Shown one piece after another: positions 6,218-10,933 of a stretch of 11,551 nucleotides of DNA. Below the pieces are notes generated by a model. The model ran no database searches. It was given only the letters and a program-made list of their open reading frames with translations, and was not told where the DNA came from. The stretch comes from Deltaproteobacteria bacterium (GTDB taxonomy: Bacteria; Desulfobacterota; DSM-4660; Desulfatiglandales; Desulfatiglandaceae): NCBI GenBank assembly GCA_019307165.1, contig JAFDKD010000041.1, positions 1-11,551 of the forward strand, given 5' to 3'. The stretch's first letter is position 1. Each line of letters starts with the position of its first letter. A program made the translations under genes and the position numbers.

Positions 6218-7186
6218 CTACGAGGATGATTTAAGCACGGAGAGCGGATATCTGAGAAATTTTTTTACATACGGCATGACATGAATGCCGTTTTCATATT
6301 TTCTCATGCGCACCCTGTGCTGGATGCGAAAAAACATGCCGCTAAGGCCCCGGCGTTGCAGAAAACCCGGTTGACCTGATTTAACTTCGGGTCCCAGGCT
6401 TTTTTCCAGTTCCCTGCACCAGAGACAAAACGGACTGTCGCAGAGATTCACTTCCGGATGTTCCTTAAGAACGGTCGTCATGTATGAAAGTATTTGATCC
6501 GCGTTTCCGATAAGGGCCCTCGCGTTGCCGATGTTGCCTTCTTTTAAAATGCCTTGACGGATCATCTTCGGCACCAATTCCGGGAGCCTGCGCGTACACC
6601 CGGCGCAATCGCCATGTACGAAGATTTTTTGGTTTCCCTCCTCATCGCAATACTTCACCCCCTTTTTCATTGGCACGCTTTGCAGTAAACCGGCAAGATA
6701 TTGTGCCTGATGGCGGATGGCAACCAGGTTATCCCCAATACCGATAAAGCACATTTTGCCGTTTATCTCCGCAAGCGTGGAATAGGGCTGGTACAAGGGC
6801 GCCTTTTCATCATGATCCCTGGTCAGCGTGTCGGCATGATATCCAATGGCTGATACGGAAATGGACGGATGAAAACTGCGAACGGCCGCGGGGTGGTTTC
6901 GCAGGACTTCGGAGACAATTCCGGTGGTAGAAGGAGACGTTTTCCGGTGGTAAATATAGTTTTGAACTTTGATTTCAGAGAGAGCAAAGTCGGGGGTGAA
7001 GGTGTTCATCATCACCGTACCCCCGGGCCCCACGGCTTCCAGAAGCGCTTCCACAAAAGTAGCGGCCCCGCCTTCCACCTTGCCGACGCTCTTCAAGGCC
7101 ATGGCTACGGCCAGGTGGTCCCCTTCCAGGACACCCAGTGTTTTTAATTCCTGTACGAGTTCGGCTTTGTTTAGGTTGGGCTGCAT
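6218..7186 (-). CDS. AAC(3)-family N-acetyltransferase-like protein with cysteine-rich insert
   Basis: The 322-aa product has the layout of the aminoglycoside 3-N-acetyltransferase (Antibiotic_NAT) fold: VQELKTLGVLEGDHLAVAMALKSVG (residues 11-35), GPGGTVMMNTFTPDF (53-67), TGIVSEVLRNHPAAVRSFHPSISVSAIG (88-115) with His106 in the R-S-x-H-P motif, and DHDEKAPLYQPYSTLAEINGKMCFIGIG (124-151). Known members move acetyl from acetyl-CoA to amino groups; many chromosomal relatives work in surface-sugar modification or antibiotic biosynthesis rather than resistance. Unusual are Cys194 and Cys197 (HGDCAGC) and Cys249, Cys254 and Cys257 (CDSPFCLWC), which could bind a metal. The last 60 residues form a basic tail. 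A stop codon lies 12 bases before ATG 7186, so no longer start is possible, and the ribosome site is weak. The gene has no same-strand neighbour closer than about 300 bases. Substrate unknown. Confidence 0.8.
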   Translation of the reverse strand: MQPNLNKAELVQELKTLGVLEGDHLAVAMALKSVGKVEGGAATFVEALLEAVGPGGTVMMNTFTPDFALSEIKVQNYIYHRKTSPSTTGIVSEVLRNHPAAVRSFHPSISVSAIGYHADTLTRDHDEKAPLYQPYSTLAEINGKMCFIGIGDNLVAIRHQAQYLAGLLQSVPMKKGVKYCDEEGNQKIFVHGDCAGCTRRLPELVPKMIRQGILKEGNIGNARALIGNADQILSYMTTVLKEHPEVNLCDSPFCLWCRELEKSLGPEVKSGQPGFLQRRGLSGMFFRIQHRVRMRKYENGIHVMPYVKKFLRYPLSVLKSSS

Positions 7187-7453
7187 GGGGAAATTCGATT
7201 AAGCGTCGCTGTCCGGCTCGCTCTACCGGGGTTTGTTCATAAGGCCGTTGACGTAATTCCACTTTTTGGTCTGCGGTTCAATGGCGCCCCGGAGAATGAG
7301 TTCCCTAACGAGGATTGTTTTCGGCCGCTAAAGATCAGCTTCCGGCATATTGATCTCAAAATATAATTCCACGGTGGGTCGATATCAATAGGAAGAATTA
7401 AGATAAAATGTTGTTTGCGTTAGTCCTTGCTTCCGCATGGGAACGGCCTTTTA
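7187..7453. other. Non-coding gap left of the CRISPR remnants
   Basis: I see no gene on either strand. A minus-strand frame that overlaps the AAC(3) start (down from about 7262) gives an arginine- and glutamine-rich peptide of no known family. The right-hand part, about 7350-7410, is AT-rich. Confidence 0.45.
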
Positions 7454-7480
7454 CGTCATTCCGGACCCCGCGGAATCCAG
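7454..7480. repeat. Small REP-like palindrome
   Basis: The sequence from CGTCATTCCGG to CGGAATCCAG forms a stem ATTCCG/CGGAAT. It matches the common proteobacterial intergenic palindrome that runs CGTCATTCCCGC ... GCGGGAATCCAG. It directly abuts the variant CRISPR repeat at 7480. Confidence 0.6.
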
Positions 7481-7511
7481 TTTTAATCCACGCTCCCGCG
7501 AAGGGAGCGAT
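7480..7511 (-). CRISPR. Solo variant type I-C-like CRISPR repeat
   Basis: The 32-nt unit starts GTTTTAATCCACGCTCCCGC on the plus strand and ends GAAGGGAGCGAT. The stem CGCTCCC/GGGAGCG (7 bp) and the flank ATCCAC are those of type I-C repeats. Two positions, T where C is usual in GTTTCAATCC and the final T, look like terminal-repeat decay. The hairpin bases differ from the repeat at 9071-9102 in a compensated way, so it comes from a different I-C repeat variant. No second copy is within spacer distance. Confidence 0.65.
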
Positions 7512-8052
7512 TACCTGCCGCTATGGACTCCGTGTGCCGGTTCATCCCCACGCATGTGGGGAACACTTTCACATCCCGGTTCTTCCATTCATCAGTCAAG
7601 TCAGCACGTATGGCAATACCGCGCATCCGTTTTTCAATCCAGTCGTCGGAATATCCTTTGGCCCGGTACAACTCCCGTGTTCTTTGGGTGGCCAGTTCCG
7701 GGTCTTCGATCTCTTTTACCCGTTCATAACCGACCTTTGCCAGCCACCGCTTGAACGGTTCGGCCTTTGGAGAAGGAATGGACTGGATGATGCGGAAAGC
7801 ATTTTCGGTATTCACCACTTCGGTTTTGTATTTTTTGCCATCGGCCGATTCCAATTTCAGTTGTCGACAAAATGTCGACAACTCGATTCCGCTTGCCTTC
7901 TTCTCCCGTTGTTTCATGCGATACCAGTAATCGCGGGGGTTTTCGCTATCTGTCAGAGCGGCAATGATATCCACAATCGAAAAGTACCATTCGCCATCAT
8001 GAAGCGTTTTACGAATATTTTTACCCCGAAATACGGCTATCTTCGTCTCCAT
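7483..8052 (-). pseudogene. BRO-N antirepressor-like gene, truncated at a CRISPR repeat (copy A)
   Basis: The start is METKIAVFRG at 8052 (a second ATG sits at 8055), with GGGAGGG directly upstream; longer versions of the frame lack a ribosome site. Residues 1-162 match the BRO-N (prophage antirepressor, COG3617-like) family: AVFRGKNIRKTLHDGEWYFSIVDIIAALTDS, then ENAFRIIQSIPSPKAEPFKRWLAKVGYERV, and the helical block EDPELATQRTRELYRAKGYSDDWIEKRM. BRO-N proteins are phage-linked DNA-binding regulators. At codon 163 the family sequence stops and the frame enters a type I-E CRISPR repeat, which encodes VFPTCVGMNR. It then runs on to 7483. About 110 C-terminal residues present in copy B (10924-11551) are missing. 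The shared region of the two copies is roughly 85% identical in protein. The product may be made but is probably not fully functional. Confidence 0.75.
7538..7566 (-). CRISPR. Solo type I-E CRISPR repeat
   Basis: A 29-nt unit reads on the minus strand GTGTTCCCC, ACATGCGTG, GGGATGAACCG. Length, the GTGTTCCCC start, the GATGAACCG end and the CCCCACATGCGTGGGG palindrome are those of type I-E repeats. No type I-E cas genes and no second repeat are in the window. It lies 26 bases from the I-C-like repeat at 7480-7511 and marks the exact breakpoint of BRO-N copy A. Confidence 0.8.
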
Positions 8053-8158
8053 CATCCCTCCCTTTGATCGTGGGTGAACGCCGATGCCGTGATGGCAGAG
8101 AGACCGTCGTTCGCATGAAACCGGCGCTGACGTCTTTACCCTCCTCATGCACTTCATG

Positions 8159-8193
8159 TATGTTGTGATACCGTTGAAACTAAACACAACATA
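8159..8193. promoter_or_regulatory. Operator-like inverted repeat upstream of BRO-N copy A
   Basis: TATGTTGTG (8159-8167) and CACAACATA (8185-8193) are perfect inverted 9-mers separated by 17 bases. They lie between the Fic stop and the BRO-N start, about 105-140 bases upstream of the latter. Such spacing would suit binding of a dimeric regulator, possibly the BRO-N protein itself. This is inference only. Confidence 0.35.
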
Positions 8194-8211
8194 TAGGACA
8201 CATAAACTGGA

Positions 8212-9030
8212 TCAATTCCTCTCGATGGTTTTTCGCTCCAGCTGCTTTTTCCGGGCATTATCCACTAACTTGATCGACTCTGACCAGGATTCGGCGCAGA
8301 ATCTTATAAACCTGCCCAGCTTATCAGTGTTAGGCAGCAATTCACTCCGGGCAGTAACCGTGCCAACTGATAGATGATATTCCGACAGGGACTCTATGTA
8401 TTCCTGACGACGCTCTTTTGGAATAATGATGGGTGGGAACCCGGCCCTGATTACAGGAACATTTGCAATGAGACGGGCCATCCGGCCATTGCCATCCCAA
8501 AATGGATGAATGCTGACAAAAGAAACATGAAGCCGCGCATAGGCCATAAGCGTGTCTTCCCTGTTTAGCGCTTTTTCTTTACAGGTGTTTTGAAACAAGG
8601 CAAGCCAGTCCTGCATAAGTTCCGGGACATCTTTTGGTGGAGCATACTCAAATATGATCTGATCATTGCCGGAAACAATAACAGTGGAATTAGGTTCTAT
8701 CTTCCAGGCCCCAACAGGCTTATAGACATCAACAACTCGCTCGGGTTGGACTGACTTGTGCAGATCAAATAGGTCTTTTTCAGCTAAATCGGATTTTCTT
8801 CCAATAAGATCATAAATAAAATCAATCGCCTTAGCGTGGCCAACGACCTCTTCATGATCCTTGAGTGGCTTGCCGGAAATCGTAAGACCTTCCTCAAGGA
8901 CAAATGCAGTCTCCCCAAGAGTCAGCGTGTTGCCTTCAATTGCGGTAGATGTGTGTGTCCAAAGATTGCGCAGTTGCGCCAGCAGGGCATCGCGGATATC
9001 AGTATCCAGGTCTTTCAAGAATGCGAACAT
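8212..9030 (-). CDS. Class II Fic-domain protein (AMPylase or related)
   Basis: The 272-aa product starts at ATG 9030, favoured over an in-frame TTG at 9051 because GGAG lies eight bases before it. The Fic core HPFWDGNGRMAR (residues 175-186) contains the catalytic His175, the acidic Asp179 for magnesium, and the G-N-G-R phosphate-binding turn. The N-terminal inhibitory motif S-x3-E-G is present as STAIEG (28-33), which makes it a self-inhibited class II Fic protein. The flap region is GNDQIIFEYAPPKDV (about 121-135). Such proteins transfer AMP from ATP to hydroxyls of target proteins; the target is not predictable. No antitoxin gene is needed because the inhibitory helix is internal. It lies right beside the single type I-C repeat, 40 bases from its edge, where the spacer array would be expected, and 159 bases upstream of BRO-N copy A on the same strand. 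Confidence 0.9.
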   Translation of the reverse strand: MFAFLKDLDTDIRDALLAQLRNLWTHTSTAIEGNTLTLGETAFVLEEGLTISGKPLKDHEEVVGHAKAIDFIYDLIGRKSDLAEKDLFDLHKSVQPERVVDVYKPVGAWKIEPNSTVIVSGNDQIIFEYAPPKDVPELMQDWLALFQNTCKEKALNREDTLMAYARLHVSFVSIHPFWDGNGRMARLIANVPVIRAGFPPIIIPKERRQEYIESLSEYHLSVGTVTARSELLPNTDKLGRFIRFCAESWSESIKLVDNARKKQLERKTIERN

Positions 9031-9070
9031 GCTCAAATCTCCATATTTCAATTAGATCAAGCAGCAAAAT

Positions 9071-9102
9071 GTTTCAATCCACGCCCCCGCATGGGGGGCG
9101 AC
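9071..9102 (-). CRISPR. Solo type I-C CRISPR repeat beside leader
   Basis: A 32-nt unit reads GTTTCAATCCACGCCCCCGC then ATGGGGGGCGAC on the plus strand, with a perfect 7-bp stem. In the transcribed (minus) direction it ends GTGGATTGAAAC, the classic I-C 3' handle. It follows cas2 and an AT-rich leader in the right order and orientation, but no second repeat lies within spacer distance. The next 32-40 bases lead into the Fic ribosome site. It is an array reduced to, or never grown beyond, one repeat. Confidence 0.85.
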
Positions 9103-9333
9103 TGTTAGCTTCTAAGTTGTTGTATTACATATTAATATTTGTCCATTTCTGCGAACCTCACTTTTATCATCCTGAACCATATTTAATTGTCAAAGAACGT
9201 CTTCCTAACATATTGATTTATAAAAGTATTTCCGTAGTGCGAACGTAATTGTCAACAAATGCTCCATAATTCAAAGCCCTGTAAGACGTTTGACATCTCG
9301 CCCGTTTGTGAGCTTCAGGTTCGCACTTGGATT
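9103..9333 (-). promoter_or_regulatory. CRISPR leader between cas2 and the solo repeat
   Basis: This AT-rich gap has no coding region and lies where an I-C leader belongs. On the minus strand TTGACAATTA occurs twice (plus coordinates 9184-9193 and 9246-9255). The copy nearer the repeat is followed after about 17-18 bases by ATGATAA, a possible promoter facing the repeat. The motif TGCGAAC occurs at 9150 and 9238, and its inverse GTTCGCA at 9319. The pair 9150-9158 and 9317-9325 are perfect 9-bp inverted copies. Confidence 0.6.
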
Positions 9334-9624
9334 TCAAACGATTAGAGGCCCACCCGGGTCATAAGACTTTTTAGCTCCAATCTGTTCTATTCGTTGCCTC
9401 CAATTTGAGCCAAGGAAATAAAATCTCAGGCTATCCACTTCAGGATCGATTTCATCTATCAATCGTTGACGTAAAACTGTCCATTGGGCAGGGTCGATTT
9501 CACACTCAAAAACGGAAAACTGAACCCGCTGCCCATAATTTTTACAAGCCTTTGCAACCCTGCGCAAACGGCGCTGTCCCTCCGGTTCAATTGTAGAGAC
9601 ATCGTAACATATCACTACTAACAT
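9334..9624 (-). CDS. cas2: CRISPR-associated protein Cas2, type I-C
   Basis: The 96-aa protein has the usual Cas2 length and ferredoxin-like fold. Strand one is LVVICYDVST with the conserved Asp8, followed by the helix QRRLRRVAKACKNYGQRVQFSVFECEID, a signature phrase of I-C Cas2, and the late strand SLRFYFLGSNW. In type I systems a Cas2 dimer bridges two Cas1 dimers and positions the prespacer for insertion next to the leader; Asp8 is dispensable for that structural role. The start lies eight bases after the Cas1 stop, with AGGA in between, so the two are translationally coupled. Downstream is the leader and solo repeat. The sequence looks full length and undamaged. Confidence 0.93.
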   Translation of the reverse strand: MLVVICYDVSTIEPEGQRRLRRVAKACKNYGQRVQFSVFECEIDPAQWTVLRQRLIDEIDPEVDSLRFYFLGSNWRQRIEQIGAKKSYDPGGPLIV

Positions 9625-9632
9625 TTTTCATC

Positions 9633-10865
9633 CTATTTCCAGATAAACGTGGGATAACCGTCCAGATCGCCCCGCAGACAGCGGGCCAATAACAATGCCT
9701 GCATATGGAACAACAATCCGATTGTGACTTTCTCTTCGAGAAACGGATGAAATATCTCATCCTGCTTTCGTTTTTGATAGGCGACCAAAACAGTCTTTCT
9801 CGTCTCGTCATCCATCAAAACGGCCCCGGATTCCATTTCCTTGAACCCTTTCTTCTGAACCTGGTTTAGATTTATTAATGAGAGCGTCAAACGATCAGCC
9901 AAAAAGGGGCGGAATTCCTCCATCAGGTCAAGCGCCAGACCGGGCCGTCCGGGACGATCCCTGTGTAAAAACCCGACCGCCGGATCCAGCCCAACGGATT
10001 CAAGGGCTGAACGGACATCGTGTAATACGAGCGTGTACAGGAACGACAGCAGGCAATTGACACGGTCAAGTGGCGGTCTGCGATTCCGCTCCCGGAAAAC
10101 AAAGTCCTCCTTTTGCGAGATAATCAGGTGATCAAATGCGCTGAAATAGGTATGGGCAGCTTCTCCTTCGACACCTCGTAAAACATTCAGCGGCAGATCC
10201 GATTGAATGTGCTCCAATGAATGTCCGATCCTCTTCGATGCGTCACTAACCTTGTCTGCATTCAGCTTTGCAGAGTGATCTCTTAGCGCCCGCTGGAGGA
10301 CTGTTCTGCAATTGGCAAGTTTTCCGGTCAGCACCGATTTTGCCATTTGAGCGGATACATCCATGTCATCGGCACGGCGGTATTGCTCCCGCCGCAACAA
10401 AACATTCCCTGATACTGGCCCATGGACCCTTGCAAGGAACCGCCCATACTCAGTAAGAAAACTTATTGCCACATCCCGTTCAGCACAAAATCCCATTAAG
10501 AATGGACTGCACGTTATGTTCCCAAAGCATACAATCCCCCCGATTGTATGGATCGGCAAACGCAGGCGAACCTCTCTCTCAATCCTGACAACAACGGTTT
10601 CTCCTTCTTTTGCCAGATAGGCACCCTGGGTCGTGACAAAAAGTGTGTTCAGGTATTTTTTCATTTTTAGCGTACCGCATCCATAAGATAAGTGTTTATT
10701 GACCGGGCCTTCCCAACTGTTTTCGGAATGCATAATTCTCCCTTCCGCAGTTAACACGTTTTCGGCCCACACCTGTTCAATATGTATCAAAGCGCACTGC
10801 CGCTCACAAAAAAGCAGGTGCTGGAGGCCTGAGAGGGGAAGGAGGTCGTCTTCAGTGAAGGTCAT
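9633..10865 (-). CDS. cas1: Cas1 (type I-C) with an in-frame N-terminal Cas4 fragment
   Basis: The frame from ATG 10865 (GGAG upstream) reads MTFTEDDLLPLSGLQHLLFCERQCALIHIEQVWAENVLTAEGRIMH, the N-terminus of type I-C Cas4. About 21 unrelated residues follow, then a complete 343-aa Cas1 starting MKKYLNTLFVTTQGAYLAKEG at 10664. Cas1 is the integrase that inserts new spacers. Its active-site phrases are intact: GVEGEAAHTY (Cas1 residues about 164-173), FLHRDRPGR (His about 234) and LALDLMEEFRP (Asp about 246). Type-typical phrases GPVSGNVLLRREQYRRADD also match I-C. The fusion arises because a deletion inside cas4 changed frame. Cas1 may also start at its own ATG 10664, but the ribosome site there is weak. 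A longer in-frame start at 10937 exists without homology. Whether the 67-residue N-terminal extension harms Cas1 folding or Cas2 pairing cannot be told. Confidence 0.88.
   Translation of the reverse strand: MTFTEDDLLPLSGLQHLLFCERQCALIHIEQVWAENVLTAEGRIMHSENSWEGPVNKHLSYGCGTLKMKKYLNTLFVTTQGAYLAKEGETVVVRIEREVRLRLPIHTIGGIVCFGNITCSPFLMGFCAERDVAISFLTEYGRFLARVHGPVSGNVLLRREQYRRADDMDVSAQMAKSVLTGKLANCRTVLQRALRDHSAKLNADKVSDASKRIGHSLEHIQSDLPLNVLRGVEGEAAHTYFSAFDHLIISQKEDFVFRERNRRPPLDRVNCLLSFLYTLVLHDVRSALESVGLDPAVGFLHRDRPGRPGLALDLMEEFRPFLADRLTLSLINLNQVQKKGFKEMESGAVLMDDETRKTVLVAYQKRKQDEIFHPFLEEKVTIGLLFHMQALLLARCLRGDLDGYPTFIWK
10667..10865 (-). pseudogene. cas4: cas4 with internal out-of-frame deletion
   Basis: The 5' end encodes the Cas4 start, including Cys in LLFCERQCAL (an iron-sulfur cysteine position). 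The RecB-type nuclease motifs and the C-terminal cysteines are gone. In the neighbouring frame the bases before cas1 read GKARSINTYLMDAVR followed by TAA at 10667-10669, five nucleotides upstream of the Cas1 ATG if the TAA start is counted. That is the position and style of a normal I-C cas4 end. So roughly 130-150 codons seem to have been deleted, with a frame change that joins the cas4 start to cas1. Cas4 normally trims prespacer ends and sets PAM orientation; this function must be lost. The C-terminal match is by eye and less sure than the N-terminal one. Confidence 0.75.
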
Positions 10866-10933
10866 TTTTTTGTTCTCCAGTCGCGCCGCAGGAGTGATTC
10901 CGCTTGCTGTTCCTCGCCGTCCGTTACTTCTTC
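10862..10933 (-). other. Possible C-terminal relic of the gene once upstream of cas4
   Basis: One frame encodes GEEQQAESLLRRDWRTKK and stops in a TGA that overlaps the cas4 ATG (ATGA). Such overlaps are typical between genes of cas operons, where cas7 normally precedes cas4 in type I-C. The frame is closed upstream at 10934-10936 inside the BRO-N gene end, so at most 23 codons remain. I cannot assign it to a family; chance is possible. Confidence 0.3.

Noticed and set aside
6975..7262. Minus-strand frame overlapping the AAC(3) start
   Set aside because: Arginine-rich, no domain, and overlaps a well-supported gene in another frame.
7408..8067. Plus-strand open frame of 219 codons
   Set aside because: It runs antisense through the BRO-N copy A and through the CRISPR repeats; no ribosome site or family signal.
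8063..8085. Possible second type I-E repeat remnant upstream of BRO-N copy A (GTTCACCCACG on the minus strand)
   Set aside because: Only about a dozen bases resemble part of a repeat, in the opposite orientation, with no palindrome. Too weak to call.
8055..8187. Longer N-terminus for BRO-N copy A
   Set aside because: The added 44 residues do not look like the family and lack a ribosome site, whereas GGGAGGG precedes the ATG pair at 8055/8052.
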